A DNA stretch of 64,000 nt from Flavobacterium pectinovorum (GTDB lineage: Bacteria; Bacteroidota; Bacteroidia; Flavobacteriales; Flavobacteriaceae), in NCBI RefSeq assembly GCF_006438875.1, contig NZ_RCZH01000008.1, forward strand, positions 186,001-250,000, given 5' to 3'. Under the pieces are notes generated by a model. It was given only the letters and a program-made list of their open reading frames with translations, did no database searches and was not told the DNA's origin. A program made the translations under genes and the position numbers. Of the stretch, positions 50,485 to 61,220 are shown in pieces; the stretch's first letter is position 1; each line of letters begins with the position of its first letter.

Positions 50485-51735
50485 ATGGCTTATTTATTTA
50501 CGTCAGAATCTGTTAGTGAAGGGCATCCAGACAAAGTTGCAGATCAAATTTCGGATGCATTAATTGATAACTTTTTGGCATTTGACGCTGACTCAAAAGT
50601 AGCTTGTGAAACTCTGGTTACAACAGGTCAGGTAATTTTAGCAGGTGAAGTAAAATCGAATACCTATCTTGATGTGCAGCAAATTGCTCGCGAAGTAATC
50701 CGTAAAATTGGATATACTAAAAGCGAATATATGTTTGAGGCAAATTCTTGTGGAATTCTTTCGGCAATTCACGAACAATCTGCTGATATTAATCAAGGTG
50801 TTGACAGAGCTAAGCCAGAAGAGCAAGGTGCTGGAGACCAAGGAATGATGTTTGGTTACGCAACTAACGAAACTGAAAACTACATGCCATTGGCACTTGA
50901 TTTATCTCATAAATTATTACAAGAGTTAGCAATTTTAAGACGTGAAAACAAAGAAATCACTTATTTACGTCCTGATGCAAAATCGCAAGTAACTTTAGAA
51001 TATAGCGATGATAACAAACCTACTCGTATTGATGCGATTGTAATCTCAACGCAACATGATGATTTTGATGAAGAGGCTACAATGTTGGCTAAAATCAAGA
51101 AGGATATTATCGAAATTTTGATTCCTAGAATCATTGCTAAAAATCCAACTCACGCGCATTTATTCAATGATAAAATCAACTACCATATTAACCCAACAGG
51201 AAAATTCGTTATTGGAGGGCCTCACGGAGATACTGGTTTAACAGGAAGAAAAATTATTGTTGATACTTACGGTGGAAAAGGTGCTCACGGTGGTGGTGCA
51301 TTCTCTGGAAAAGATCCAAGTAAAGTAGATAGAAGTGCTGCTTATGCTACACGTCATATCGCTAAAAACTTAGTTGCTGCAGGTGTTGCTGACGAAATCT
51401 TAGTACAGGTTTCTTATGCAATTGGAGTTGCTGAGCCAATGGGAATCTTCATCGATACTTACGGAACTGCTAAAGTAAATTTAACGAACGGTGAAATCGC
51501 TAAAAAAGTAGAAGCCTTATTTGATATGCGTCCTTACTTTATCGAGCAACGTTTGAAATTAAGAAACCCAATTTATAGCGAAACTGCTGCTTACGGACAC
51601 ATGGGACGTACTCCAGAAGTTGTAACTAAAACTTTTTCGGCTCCGGGCGGACATGTAAAAACAGTTACTGTTGAGTTATTTACTTGGGAAAAACTTGATT
51701 TTGTTGACAAAGTAAAAGCTGAATTTGGATTGTAA
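50485..51735 (+). CDS. metK: S-adenosylmethionine synthetase
   Basis: 416 aa. [20 protein letters not shown] at the N-terminus, [16 protein letters not shown] near 112, [20 protein letters not shown] near 242, [19 protein letters not shown]. Makes SAM from methionine and ATP, with Mg and K; cytoplasmic. Under the SAM-II element just upstream, so product feedback is likely. Divergent from the Met/Cys-attenuated receptor. Confidence 0.97.
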   Translation: MAYLFTSESVSEGHPDKVADQISDALIDNFLAFDADSKVACETLVTTGQVILAGEVKSNTYLDVQQIAREVIRKIGYTKSEYMFEANSCGILSAIHEQSADINQGVDRAKPEEQGAGDQGMMFGYATNETENYMPLALDLSHKLLQELAILRRENKEITYLRPDAKSQVTLEYSDDNKPTRIDAIVISTQHDDFDEEATMLAKIKKDIIEILIPRIIAKNPTHAHLFNDKINYHINPTGKFVIGGPHGDTGLTGRKIIVDTYGGKGAHGGGAFSGKDPSKVDRSAAYATRHIAKNLVAAGVADEILVQVSYAIGVAEPMGIFIDTYGTAKVNLTNGEIAKKVEALFDMRPYFIEQRLKLRNPIYSETAAYGHMGRTPEVVTKTFSAPGGHVKTVTVELFTWEKLDFVDKVKAEFGL

Positions 51736-51760
51736 TTCAATCTCAAACATTTACATACAT

Positions 51761-51794
51761 AAAGAGGCTGTCTATTTATTTAGACAGCCTCTTT
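51761..51794 (+). terminator. Intrinsic terminator of metK
   Basis: AAAGAGGCTGTCTA / TAGACAGCCTCTTT around TTTATT, followed by TATTTTATT. Confidence 0.92.
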
Positions 51795-51825
51795 TATTTT
51801 ATTATTTAAATCTGGGTGTTTATTT

Positions 51826-51965
51826 GAACGCGGATAAAACGGATTTACTTCGTAAAGACGCGGATAAAAACGGATTTTATTTTATATTCTGCTTAAAGTA
51901 ATAAAGAAAAAAATCTGTTTTTATCCGCGTTTTCGCGATAGCGAATCCGTTTCATCTGCGTCTTA
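51826..51965. repeat. Inverted repeat (CGCGGATAAAACGG)
   Basis: Left side GAACGCGGATAAAACGGATT and GACGCGGATAAAAACGG; right side CTGTTTTTATCCGCG and GAATCCGTTTCATCTGCGTC. Imperfect pairing over some 50 bp per arm between metK and the peptidase gene. Confidence 0.6.
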
Positions 51966-51988
51966 ATTTCCAATACAGATAAAACGAC

Positions 51989-53455
51989 TTATCGCTCTAA
52001 TTTTACATTTGGCAATGTTTTAGGACGATTTGCATCATTCGATAAAATCCAGCCTGTGCGATACATCCATTCGGTCATTTTGTGCAATTTTACGAAGTCA
52101 ATGTTTTCAGATTCATCCATTGGTGTATGGTATTGACTGTGCAAAACACTGGTATAAAAAACAGATGGAATTCCTCTTTTTGCATACGGCAAATGGTCTG
52201 AACGAAAGTAAAAATACTCAGGATGTTCTGGTTTGTCCCAAAGTTTATCTAAATCAAATTTAGGACCTTCATCATTTGCTTTTTTAGCAATAGCGACTAA
52301 ATCTGATGAATTTTCGTGTGGAGAACTAGAACCCAATAAAGCGGCTTGATTTACATTATTTCTACCAATCATATCACCGTTTAAAACTGCAATAATAGCT
52401 GCCTCGGGAACTGTTGGGTGAGATGAATACCATCTTGATCCTAATAAACCACGTTCTTCTGAACCATGAAATACAAACAGAGAAGTTCTTCTTCCGGGTT
52501 GTTTTTTGTACGCTCTTGCAATTGCTAACATGGCTACACAAGTACTTGCATTATCATCAGCTCCGTTATAAATAGAATCCTGACCGTATTTTTGTCTTAC
52601 GCCATCATGATCCTGATGACCGCTAAAAAGAACGTATTCGTTTTTTAATTTAGCATCTGTTCCTTCGATTTTACCCACCACATTTACGGAAGGATATTTA
52701 TAAGTCTCTGAAATTACTTCTGTAGCTAAAAGATCTTCTGTACTTTTTAGATATTCCAACTGATCATTGTGTACCCAAAAAACGGGCATTGTTGATCCAA
52801 TTTTATCACGGAAACCTTCAATTCCGTAAATTCCTCTTGTCATTTGTGGTTCAACTTGCGACCAGCTTTCTTCTGCCAATGCATCTGCAACCATTATTAA
52901 AGCTGTTGCTCCTTTTTTTACGACAAGATCATAATATTTATTTCGAACAAGACCTGGATAACGTCTGTCAAAGAGCGAAATATCATCTGCAATTCCTTCT
53001 TTCGAAGCTAATAAAACAACTGCTTTTCCTTTGATGTCTGCTTTCTCGATTTCTTCTTTTGTAGCTGCTCCCAAGTAAATTAATGGTGCATCAACTTTGA
53101 TATTTGTAGTTTCTGCTACCAAAACATCTTTCCACAATTTATACTCTTTTTGCCCAATTTTAAATTTTGTATTCGGAGTTACCTGATGCCTGTACAAATC
53201 AAAAAACTGAAAATATGTTCCGTCATCCCCAGCCGGAGCCATTCCTGCTTCTTTTGCTTTATTGGCGAGCCACATTGATACCTTTAATTCATCCAGAGTT
53301 CCTGCTTCACGACCATTAAAATGATCACCAGCCATTTGGTACATATCGGTTTTAAGGTCTTTATCTGTAATTGCTGAAACTAGCGGTTTTTTAATTGCCT
53401 GCGAAAAAACCACTCCTCCATAAGCAATCAAAACGAGGATCATTTTATTTTTCAT
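51989..53455 (-). CDS. M28-family zinc aminopeptidase, secreted
   Basis: 488 aa with a signal peptide (LVLIAYGGVVFSQ). A protease-associated insert lies around 110-230 (KGKAVVLLASKEGIADDISL). Metal ligands of the M28 catalytic domain: SGHQDHDG (His), YNGADDNASTCVAMLAIARA (Asp), HGSEERGLLGS (Glu pair), LNGDMIGRNN (Asp), HSQYHTPMDESENIDF (His). Likely a periplasmic or secreted aminopeptidase used for nutrition. Single gene with its own terminator downstream. Confidence 0.9.
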   Translation of the reverse strand: MKNKMILVLIAYGGVVFSQAIKKPLVSAITDKDLKTDMYQMAGDHFNGREAGTLDELKVSMWLANKAKEAGMAPAGDDGTYFQFFDLYRHQVTPNTKFKIGQKEYKLWKDVLVAETTNIKVDAPLIYLGAATKEEIEKADIKGKAVVLLASKEGIADDISLFDRRYPGLVRNKYYDLVVKKGATALIMVADALAEESWSQVEPQMTRGIYGIEGFRDKIGSTMPVFWVHNDQLEYLKSTEDLLATEVISETYKYPSVNVVGKIEGTDAKLKNEYVLFSGHQDHDGVRQKYGQDSIYNGADDNASTCVAMLAIARAYKKQPGRRTSLFVFHGSEERGLLGSRWYSSHPTVPEAAIIAVLNGDMIGRNNVNQAALLGSSSPHENSSDLVAIAKKANDEGPKFDLDKLWDKPEHPEYFYFRSDHLPYAKRGIPSVFYTSVLHSQYHTPMDESENIDFVKLHKMTEWMYRTGWILSNDANRPKTLPNVKLER

Positions 53456-53503
53456 ACGTTTTAATTTAGTATTCCAAACTTAGTAATTTACAAAGAAAAA
53501 TGA

Positions 53504-53536
53504 ATAAAAAAGCCTTTGAAATAAATCAAAGGCTTT
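53504..53536 (-). terminator. Intrinsic terminator
   Basis: Minus strand GAAAGCCTTTGATTTATTTC AAAGGCTTTTTTATT: stem AAAGCCTTTGA / TCAAAGGCTTT. Ends the secreted protein gene at 53542. Confidence 0.85.
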
Positions 53537-53541
53537 CTGTT

Positions 53542-55776
53542 TTAATAACTTCCGTTTTGCATTTTAGCCAACGTTTCTTTGATTTCTGTTGCTGTTTCTG
53601 CTTCAACTTCAGGAGTTAAATATTTAACGGCCAATGTTTGTGTTTCGATTGCTTTTTGTTTTTGATCGTCTTTATAGTACAACTGCGCCAAAGTATCTAA
53701 ATAATACGGATTGTTTTTGGTTACAACCAAACTATACTCCGACCAACTAATTGCAGATTTTAAAAAATTAGAATTCGCAGGTTTCAATACTACAGACCAA
53801 GCTGCAGAATTACATAAGTTAGAATGATACTCTTTAAACGCATTCCATCCGTTATAGGAATAATCAGAAGACTCATCTAAACCGGAATACATCTCATCTA
53901 ATTTTTCAATTGCATTTCCTTTATCGGTTCCTAAATAGGTATTAAAATAAGAACTAAATTCTTTTAAGTAAGGTATATCATCTATAGAATTTTCAGTTTC
54001 TGAACTCAAATAATCAAAATAAGCTTTATAGCAATCAAAACTTCCTTTACCGCTTGCAATCAATTTTTTATAAATAGCAATTATTTTATTTTGGTTTGCT
54101 TTTCCGGTAACACCTTCTGATGTCATAGCACTATTTTGTTGTAATGCAGATGAGATTTCAAAACTTAAACTTCCTTTTAACAACACTAAAGCATTTCCGT
54201 TTTCATCTTCAATATTCATTTTTTCGATGTCATCGTAATGTTTTAATAAATAGTCAATTGCTAAGAAATCAGTATCATTAAAAACTCGTTCTTCATTAAA
54301 AAATTGTTTAGAAAAGCCTGCATTTTTTATTTCTCTCAAAATCGTTTCTACCAAATCTCTATTAGGTTTAGTATCTTTTTGATGCGCTTCAATTGTTTTT
54401 TTCCAGGTTTGAGCAACTGCTTTTTTATCCAGAGTAACTTTTGCAAATTTAAAATCTGCCGGATTTACCTCTTGCGTAACAGAATCAGTAGATTCATAAT
54501 CATAAGGGATATCAAGTATTGAAGCTTGCTTAAAAGCAGAAATAATATCAACATCTGTTGCTTTTTTATTTTTAGATACTTTATCAAAAGCATAAAAAGC
54601 ATTTGTCCTGTTCAGCTTTTTGGCAAATTCATCATAATAACTAAATTCCGATTGTTTATCTGATAATTTGGATTTTGAAGTAGCCAGAATTACGCCGTCT
54701 CCATTTAAGATAACCAAACTCGGATTATCTGTAATTTTATTCGATTTCAACCATTTTTTATCATCGGCTGTAGCCAAATAATAATTAAAAACGTCATATT
54801 GCGGATTATAAACGTCATACATATTATAACCTACTTGTGTTTGCTGATCTTTAATAAAAGTATCAAAGTCAGCTTTCGCCGAAGAATTTTTGTCATCAAT
54901 TGCAACTACCAAAAATTTACTTTTAGAATCTTTAGTAGCAGTAATTGCTTTCTTTAAATTGTCTTCTATTTTGAATTTAAAATCTATTTTAGGAGTGGCA
55001 GCTACATCGGCATAAGCAGTATCAACAGAAACTTCTGTACCAAAATCATCTTTCACCAAAGCTTCTTTTCCCGGATATGTCCAGTTTGAAACTGTCTTAT
55101 TTTCAAGCGGAATTATGTTTGAAGTTTTATCAGGCTGTGCATCTTTAGCATTTACAAAGGCAATTGGATTCTTTCCTGTTTGTTCAGAAATCATCAGCTC
55201 ATTTGTCTTTTTATCAAAATATCCTGAAATATTAATATCACCTAAAGCATCCAGTTCGTATTTTACTGTTACTTCTGAAGCGTCTTTTGGCAAAGCATAT
55301 TTTGAAATTTTACTTTCGCCCTGATAATCTTCATAAACGAAATACAAAAAGTCAGCGCGGTCAATTTCAAAATCCAAATCAATTTGTACCCAATCAGGAT
55401 CTACTTTTGTTCTAATATCAGTTATTTTTTGATATTGAACAGGTTCTATTCCGTTTTGTGTACCAATATAAAATGTGTAATAAGAGGGATCTATAAACTT
55501 AATTTTAACCTTTTTGGCATTTTTATCATTCTTAAATGCCACATCAAAAGCACCTCCTGATTTTACAGCTTGTGAAAACAATAACGAATCACCTTTTATC
55601 TTATAATCTCCTGAATAAAAAACCAACTCGTATTTATTATCGTCCAATAAATTCAATTTGATTTTTTGACCTTTGTTTGTAGACAGATAGGATCCTTTTT
55701 CAATTCCTTTTGTTTGAGAATAAGTAACAGATATTAAACAAAAGAACATCAGGAAACTCCATATAATATTACGCAT
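53542..55776 (-). CDS. Secreted protein with thioredoxin-like region
   Basis: About 744 aa from MRNIIWSFLMFFCLISVTYS (signal peptide); an earlier ATG at 55806 adds 10 residues before the signal and is less likely. The central part (about 285-420) resembles a thioredoxin-like fold (SKFLVVAIDDKNSSAKADFD, NPSLVILNGDGVILATSKSK) but without a CxxC pair. The end has TPR-like helices (YYLDTLAQLYYKDDQKQKAI). Not assigned further. Sits just downstream of the outer-membrane protein gene at 55866 on the same strand. Confidence 0.6.
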   Translation of the reverse strand: MRNIIWSFLMFFCLISVTYSQTKGIEKGSYLSTNKGQKIKLNLLDDNKYELVFYSGDYKIKGDSLLFSQAVKSGGAFDVAFKNDKNAKKVKIKFIDPSYYTFYIGTQNGIEPVQYQKITDIRTKVDPDWVQIDLDFEIDRADFLYFVYEDYQGESKISKYALPKDASEVTVKYELDALGDINISGYFDKKTNELMISEQTGKNPIAFVNAKDAQPDKTSNIIPLENKTVSNWTYPGKEALVKDDFGTEVSVDTAYADVAATPKIDFKFKIEDNLKKAITATKDSKSKFLVVAIDDKNSSAKADFDTFIKDQQTQVGYNMYDVYNPQYDVFNYYLATADDKKWLKSNKITDNPSLVILNGDGVILATSKSKLSDKQSEFSYYDEFAKKLNRTNAFYAFDKVSKNKKATDVDIISAFKQASILDIPYDYESTDSVTQEVNPADFKFAKVTLDKKAVAQTWKKTIEAHQKDTKPNRDLVETILREIKNAGFSKQFFNEERVFNDTDFLAIDYLLKHYDDIEKMNIEDENGNALVLLKGSLSFEISSALQQNSAMTSEGVTGKANQNKIIAIYKKLIASGKGSFDCYKAYFDYLSSETENSIDDIPYLKEFSSYFNTYLGTDKGNAIEKLDEMYSGLDESSDYSYNGWNAFKEYHSNLCNSAAWSVVLKPANSNFLKSAISWSEYSLVVTKNNPYYLDTLAQLYYKDDQKQKAIETQTLAVKYLTPEVEAETATEIKETLAKMQNGSY

Positions 55777-55865
55777 GCTTAGAATTTTGTTTGTTAATAG
55801 AAACACAAAGATATTTCTTTCTTTACTAAAACAATCATCAAAACATAAAGTTTGTACTGAAAATA

Positions 55866-58556
55866 CTATAAATTATATTTCATCGAAAAGATGATGTAAC
55901 GAGGCTGAACGGTGTATTGCGAAACTCTGGTAGAAAACTGCGAAAAGCTGTCATCATTGAGATATTTAGTATTCAGCAAATTGGTTGCCGAAAGTTTATA
56001 CTCCCATTTACTTTCCTTTTTTTGGTAAACTAAGCTCGCATTTAAGAAGTCATATTCATTATTGACCGTTTTATTTCCATTATAATAATGGTAAAATTCA
56101 TATTCAGAAACAAACGAAAAACTATCCAGGAAATAGTAATCTAATCTCGCAAAAGGTTTGTCTGTATAATAGGTTGAACCACTGTATTTGTTGATCAAAG
56201 CATTATAACCAAACTCAATATTAGGAAGGTTTTTATAGTTTGTTGAAGCTTTTATGGTATAACTTTGACTAAAACTCTCTGTAGTTGCCAAAACATTATT
56301 CTGAATATTATTAAACTTTGACCAGTTTAAAGTTGCATTAACAGAAGCTTTGTAATTCTTGAGAAAAGAACGTCCATAATTTCCCATTCCTGAAAAGGTT
56401 TCATCAGCCAAATTAGAATTATAAGGCACTGATGATTGATTTACTCCCGTAAAATCTGCCGCTGTCTTAATAGCATCAACTTTTTTAGTATAGGTTGCAT
56501 TGGCAAAAATATTCTCAAAATTGAACATGTTGTATTTAAAATAGCGAAGGGAATGTACTTGCGAAGTTGCATTTTCTAAAGTACGATTTCCACGAAATAA
56601 ACTACTGTAATCAGACAAAACATAACCGGAAGCCAATTGATTAACATCTGTAAAATCATTCGTTAACGAGAAGTTATACGTCAAAGTTTCTGATTTTTTG
56701 ATTTGATATAAGGCGAAGAAATCCGGTAGTATTTTAGTAAAGCTTTGAGAGTAATCTGTTCCCTCTTGTCTGTTTGTCATTTGGTAAGAATGCAAACTCA
56801 CGCCTGGAGTCAAGGTAAATTTCCCAGTCAATATCTTATAATGAAAGCCTAAAAAAGCATCATTAAAATTATAATTAACCTGATTGTTATTTTGCGGATC
56901 ATTCAAATCATTTCTATCTCCATTATCTAACATTTGAAAAATGTGAGAATTAAAATCCTGATACGAATAGGTATTTCCTAAAGTTACATTGATATTGCTT
57001 TTTGGCGTTACCATATAATAGTAATCCAGTTTAGCATCCAGTTTATTTGTTTTTACAAAGCGATCCTGATTCAAATCATTTCTTTGTTGCCCTGAAGTAT
57101 AACCAGATAAAACAAAAGGCTGCGTTCTTAAATTAGCATTATAAAACGGGTTTTCATCCTGATACAAATGTTGCATTTCAAAAGCAAAAATATTCTTGTC
57201 ACTTTGGGTATAATACAAACTCAAATTTTGATTTATTGATGTTGGATCTTGTTTTTTATTCGTAAAAATAGTTTCTGTTGTCGAAGTTTTATTTACAACA
57301 GATTCTCTCAACAAATCAGTATCTTCATCTTGTTTGGATAATTTGGTTAAGATGTCGTAATCAAACTGAAATTTGTCATTTGGTTTATAGGTCGAGCTCA
57401 ATTTAAAAAGCCCAAGATTGTTTTTTTGATGCGTTAATTCATCTCGTTTTTGCTGATCTCCCGAATCTAATATTGTGGTTTGTGATTTGGTTTCAAGATC
57501 TGTTTTTGAAGTCGACAGAATTCCAAAACCGCTAATATTCCATGCTTTTGTAACCGAATATGAAAAATTGGTTGCGCCAAATTTCGTTTCGATTTCTTTC
57601 GCGCGATTATTTCTCAATACTGAAATCCCCAAGTCATTAGAAGAAACATTAAAACTGCTTCCACCCTTTTTCATCATGTTTTTAAATCCGCCCGTAAACT
57701 TGAAATAATCCTGAGCGGTCAAAGGCAATTCACCAATATTATTAAAATTAGTAATTAAATTTATACTGTATTTGGGACTATAATAAAACAGTTTCGGGTT
57801 TATAATATAACGACTGTCCAATTCTCCAACTCCAATTCCGGCGGTTGCATCTCCAAACCAAAAGTTCTTTTTTCCGTCTTTCAGTTTAATATTCATCGCT
57901 ACATTATCCTGATCGTTTTCTAAACCTTTTAATGCGCCAACTTCATTATAATTTCTTAAAACCTGAATTTTATCAATCGCATCAGCAGGAATATTTTTAA
58001 CGCCCAACTTGGTATCGCCATCAAAAAAATCTTTGCCTTCGACCATTAATTTACTGACTTTTTTCCCTTCAACTTCAATTTCACCATCAGCATTTACTTC
58101 GACTCCGGGTAATTTTTTCAGAACGTCTTCCAGTTTTTTTTCTGTTCCGGATTTAAACGAATCTGCATTATAAACAATGGTATCACCACTTATCGAAACA
58201 GGCATTTCGCGAACGATCTCAACGCCTTCAAGTTCTATTCCGGTATCATCCATAACAATGTTTTGAACGATATTTTCAGTCTTGGTCGAAACAGCAATTT
58301 CTTTTGATTTCATTCCGAGGTAACTCACCTTAACCGAATAAGAAGTATTAGGCTTCAAAGTCAACTGAAACTTTCCTTTATCATTGGTAATTCCATACGA
58401 ATCCATCGCTTTTGTGGTCGTATTTACCGCCATAATATTCGCCATTTCCAACGGATTTTTTTGCTCATCCTGAATGAAACCATCAAAACGAACACTTTGA
58501 GAAAAGGAAACAGAAGTGCATAAAATAGCGAAGAAACAAAGTATCTTGTTCATCAA
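55866..58556 (-). CDS. Outer-membrane beta-barrel protein with CarboxypepD-like domain
   Basis: 896 aa. Signal peptide (ILCFFAILCTSVSFSQ), then a carboxypeptidase-regulatory-like repeat at 22-110 (FDGFIQDEQKNPLEMANIMA, YGITNDKGKFQLTLKP). A plug-like domain follows (LEDVLKKLPGVEVNADGEIE, KVSKLMVEGKDFFDGDTKLG, IDKIQVLRNYNEVGALKG) and a long barrel ending YIIFSMKYNL. TonB-receptor-like outer-membrane protein of the OMP_b-brl family. It follows a GLPGLI gene by 39 bp; that pairing recurs in Bacteroidetes. Confidence 0.85.
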   Translation of the reverse strand: MMNKILCFFAILCTSVSFSQSVRFDGFIQDEQKNPLEMANIMAVNTTTKAMDSYGITNDKGKFQLTLKPNTSYSVKVSYLGMKSKEIAVSTKTENIVQNIVMDDTGIELEGVEIVREMPVSISGDTIVYNADSFKSGTEKKLEDVLKKLPGVEVNADGEIEVEGKKVSKLMVEGKDFFDGDTKLGVKNIPADAIDKIQVLRNYNEVGALKGLENDQDNVAMNIKLKDGKKNFWFGDATAGIGVGELDSRYIINPKLFYYSPKYSINLITNFNNIGELPLTAQDYFKFTGGFKNMMKKGGSSFNVSSNDLGISVLRNNRAKEIETKFGATNFSYSVTKAWNISGFGILSTSKTDLETKSQTTILDSGDQQKRDELTHQKNNLGLFKLSSTYKPNDKFQFDYDILTKLSKQDEDTDLLRESVVNKTSTTETIFTNKKQDPTSINQNLSLYYTQSDKNIFAFEMQHLYQDENPFYNANLRTQPFVLSGYTSGQQRNDLNQDRFVKTNKLDAKLDYYYMVTPKSNINVTLGNTYSYQDFNSHIFQMLDNGDRNDLNDPQNNNQVNYNFNDAFLGFHYKILTGKFTLTPGVSLHSYQMTNRQEGTDYSQSFTKILPDFFALYQIKKSETLTYNFSLTNDFTDVNQLASGYVLSDYSSLFRGNRTLENATSQVHSLRYFKYNMFNFENIFANATYTKKVDAIKTAADFTGVNQSSVPYNSNLADETFSGMGNYGRSFLKNYKASVNATLNWSKFNNIQNNVLATTESFSQSYTIKASTNYKNLPNIEFGYNALINKYSGSTYYTDKPFARLDYYFLDSFSFVSEYEFYHYYNGNKTVNNEYDFLNASLVYQKKESKWEYKLSATNLLNTKYLNDDSFSQFSTRVSQYTVQPRYIIFSMKYNL

Positions 58557-58595
58557 AAGAGGTTTAAAGTAAATAATTTTAAGAATCAGAAAATC

Positions 58596-59495
58596 TTATT
58601 TTCCCATCATTGGTGGTGGTCCTCCAGCGCGACCGCCATTCATTTCTCTAAACTCTTTCATTTTTTTAATTACGGTTTCATCATAATCTTTCTGAGAAAT
58701 TACTTTGCCGTTTGTAGGAGGTTTTATGGTTACTTTTTCTTTAGCATTCAAAACAATTTTCGAACACAAAATAGTGGTTTTTCCATCGTTAATTTCTAAA
58801 ATCAAACCTGGTAAACCCCAATAATTTTCAGGACCTTGATTTATCGGAATCTCTGGAGAATACCACGCTGTTACAGTAATTTCCTTTGGCATTTCAAAAT
58901 TATCTTCAAAATTGGTTTTAGTTTCGCCAGATGTTTTCTTCGTATCGTCTTTTTTCTCTTCAGGCTTTTTATCGTCGTTATTTTTAGGTCTGAAATTTCT
59001 AAAATCACTTTTACTAGCCTCTTTTACTGCTGTCGCTTTATAACAGGTATATCCGCCAATTAGTTTGGTTTCCTGCTCTAGTTTCCAATTTAATTTTGGT
59101 AAAGAATCTACAACCAAAAATTCCTTACCCATAAATTCCTTATCAATTGTGTACGATTTATTTTTCACATCTTTATAAAAAGTTCCGCCACCGCCCATAA
59201 GTCCGGCCATAATACGAAAACCTCCTTGTTGTCCCGGAGTTTCCAGTTTTTCTTCTTCTTTATAAATAGAAGTCGACTTATCGAAGTTTAGAATAAAAGT
59301 CTTTTCAAGCATTTTTTTCATACGTTCCTCCATGTTCTTTTGCATTTCGGGTGTTATATCACGATTCCCAAGCATACCTTCAAACTTTGGTGCTTGTGTT
59401 TTTGACTCGTAAACAGCCATTCCCTGAAAATCTTTTTGTGCCTGAACCTGAGTAAAAACAAGCATTAAAGACATATACAAAATTATATTTTTCAT
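58596..59495 (-). CDS. GLPGLI-family secreted protein
   Basis: 299 aa. Signal peptide (NIILYMSLMLVFTQVQAQ). The family motif is present as NYWGLPGLILEINDGKTTIL near residue 235. Other family marks: LNWKLEQETKLIGGYTCYKA, ITVTAWYSPEIPINQGPENY. The linker around 165-195 is Lys/Asp-rich. Role unknown; probably works with the adjacent outer-membrane protein. Confidence 0.88.
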   Translation of the reverse strand: MKNIILYMSLMLVFTQVQAQKDFQGMAVYESKTQAPKFEGMLGNRDITPEMQKNMEERMKKMLEKTFILNFDKSTSIYKEEEKLETPGQQGGFRIMAGLMGGGGTFYKDVKNKSYTIDKEFMGKEFLVVDSLPKLNWKLEQETKLIGGYTCYKATAVKEASKSDFRNFRPKNNDDKKPEEKKDDTKKTSGETKTNFEDNFEMPKEITVTAWYSPEIPINQGPENYWGLPGLILEINDGKTTILCSKIVLNAKEKVTIKPPTNGKVISQKDYDETVIKKMKEFREMNGGRAGGPPPMMGK

Positions 59496-59538
59496 AGCAT
59501 TTTCTTTTAAATTCCGTAAAGCTGATAAAACTTACATT

Positions 59539-59568
59539 CAAATGTATTATTAATTTTAATATTCCAAA
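59539..59568 (-). promoter_or_regulatory. Promoter of the GLPGLI unit
   Basis: Minus-strand TTTG (59565-59568), 18-bp spacer, perfect -7 element TACATTTG (59539-59546). About 40 bp before the ATG. Confidence 0.65.
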
Positions 59569-59729
59569 AGTTAAATATATCAATGCCCTTATGATATAGA
59601 CTAAACTGCTTATTCTTAAGACCATTACGCTAAAAAAGCTATAAAAAACAAAATCTACTAAATCTCTCCTGTTTAAGTAATTCTTACTGTTGTTTTTTGT
59701 AATTTGGCTCTTTTAGAAAACCAAATCTT

Positions 59730-60545
59730 ATGAGCAAAACGGTGCGTAAATTTTTATTTCTACTTTTTCTTACCGGCTCATTCTCAGTTGTTTTTTCGCA
59801 AAGTCAAAAAATAAAAGCTACCTCAATTTCTAATTTTACAATTGATGTTGACGAATTTTTAGGCTATGATTCCTTTGGATATTCTTATCAGATAAAAAAC
59901 AATGTTTTTAGTAAAATCAAAGGAAAAGAGATTTTTGAATACAAAAATGTATCCTTAGGAAAAATCACAAAAGTCGACTTGCAAAATCCACTGAAATTAG
60001 TCCTGTTTTACGAAGATTTTAATAGTGTAGTTTTATTAGACAATCAACTAAATAAAATTACAGAAATCAATTTTTCATTAAATAACGTCCCAATTGTTGT
60101 AAGTGCAATTGGAATGTCGACGCAAAATCAGTTATGGATTTATAATGCCTTAAACCAACAAATTAGTCTTTTTGACTATCTCAAAAATGAATACAAAACG
60201 GTTTCTACTCCATTAACGGAAGCTATAAAATATTATCAAACCGATTTTAATACTTTTTATTGGATAGATAAAAAAAACAACTTCTTTTCCTGCGATATTT
60301 TTGGAAAAACAACTGCTTTAGGAAAAATAGCCGATTTTGACAAAATTGAAATAATCAGTCCTCAACAATATATTTTCAGTAAAGCTAATTTGTTGTATTT
60401 TAAAGATATTAGTAAGCCAAATTCGGATGTAGTTTATGAAATTGATATTTTAGAAAAATCGTTTGCCAAATTCTGTTACAAAGACCAAATTTTATCTATT
60501 TTTACATCTAAAGAAATCACAAATTATAAAATCGTAATACCGTAA
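59730..60545 (+). CDS. Secreted beta-propeller-like protein
   Basis: 271 aa, unrecognised family. Signal peptide (KFLFLLFLTGSFSVVFSQ). Repeating beta units (LVLFYEDFNSVVLLDNQLNK, TQNQLWIYNALNQQISLFDY, YFKDISKPNSDVVYEIDILE) suggest a propeller-like fold. The stop overlaps the kinase ATG by one base (TAATG). The pairing with a deoxynucleoside kinase is common in Flavobacteria, as far as I recall; no functional link is known to me. Confidence 0.65.
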   Translation: MSKTVRKFLFLLFLTGSFSVVFSQSQKIKATSISNFTIDVDEFLGYDSFGYSYQIKNNVFSKIKGKEIFEYKNVSLGKITKVDLQNPLKLVLFYEDFNSVVLLDNQLNKITEINFSLNNVPIVVSAIGMSTQNQLWIYNALNQQISLFDYLKNEYKTVSTPLTEAIKYYQTDFNTFYWIDKKNNFFSCDIFGKTTALGKIADFDKIEIISPQQYIFSKANLLYFKDISKPNSDVVYEIDILEKSFAKFCYKDQILSIFTSKEITNYKIVIP

Positions 60546-61159
60546 TGCACATAGCAATAGCAGGAAATATAGGCGCAGGAAAAACAACTTTAACTAAATT
60601 ATTGGCGAAACACTTTAAATGGGAACCTCATTATGAAGATGTAGTTGATAATCCTTACTTAGACGATTTCTACCATCAAATGGAGCGTTGGTCATTTAAT
60701 TTGCAGATTTATTTCTTGAATAGCAGATTCCGTCAGGTGTTGCAAATTCGCGAAAGCGGAAAAAAAATCATTCAGGATAGAACGATTTATGAAGATGCTT
60801 ACATTTTTGCTCCCAACTTATATTCAATGGGATTAATGACAAGCCGTGATTTTGAAAATTATACTTCATTATTTGAATTGATGGAATCCTTGGTAAAAGC
60901 GCCTGATTTATTGATTTATTTAAGAAGTTCTATTCCTAACCTTGTTGGACAAATCCACAAACGCGGACGTGAATACGAAAACTCTATTTCGATCGATTAT
61001 TTAAGTCGTTTGAACGAAAGATACGAAGCCTGGGTACAAACTTATACTAAAGGAAAATTATTGATTATTGATGTAGATAATATCAATTTTGTGGATAATC
61101 CAGAAGATTTAGGAAACATCATTAATAGAATTGATGCGGAATTAAACGGATTGTTTTAG
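60545..61159 (+). CDS. Deoxynucleoside kinase
   Basis: 204 aa. P-loop IAIAGNIGAGKTTLTKLLAK at residue 3, HYEDVVDNPYLDDFY, IIQDRTIYEDAYIFA (DRT/S motif), LIYLRSSIPNLVGQIHKRGR and lid arginines. Phosphorylates deoxynucleosides (dAdo/dGuo/dCyd type) for salvage. Translationally coupled to the preceding gene. Terminated by the hairpin at 61192-61220. Confidence 0.92.
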   Translation: MHIAIAGNIGAGKTTLTKLLAKHFKWEPHYEDVVDNPYLDDFYHQMERWSFNLQIYFLNSRFRQVLQIRESGKKIIQDRTIYEDAYIFAPNLYSMGLMTSRDFENYTSLFELMESLVKAPDLLIYLRSSIPNLVGQIHKRGREYENSISIDYLSRLNERYEAWVQTYTKGKLLIIDVDNINFVDNPEDLGNIINRIDAELNGLF

Positions 61160-61191
61160 AAACACGAATTTCACGAAATTACACGAATAAC

Positions 61192-61220
61192 AAATTGCCT
61201 CTAAATTTTAGAGGCAATTT
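61192..61220 (+). terminator. Intrinsic terminator
   Basis: AAATTGCCTCTAAA / TTTAGAGGCAATTT then TTG. Ends the kinase unit. Similar hairpin after the HigA-like gene (61684-61713). Confidence 0.88.
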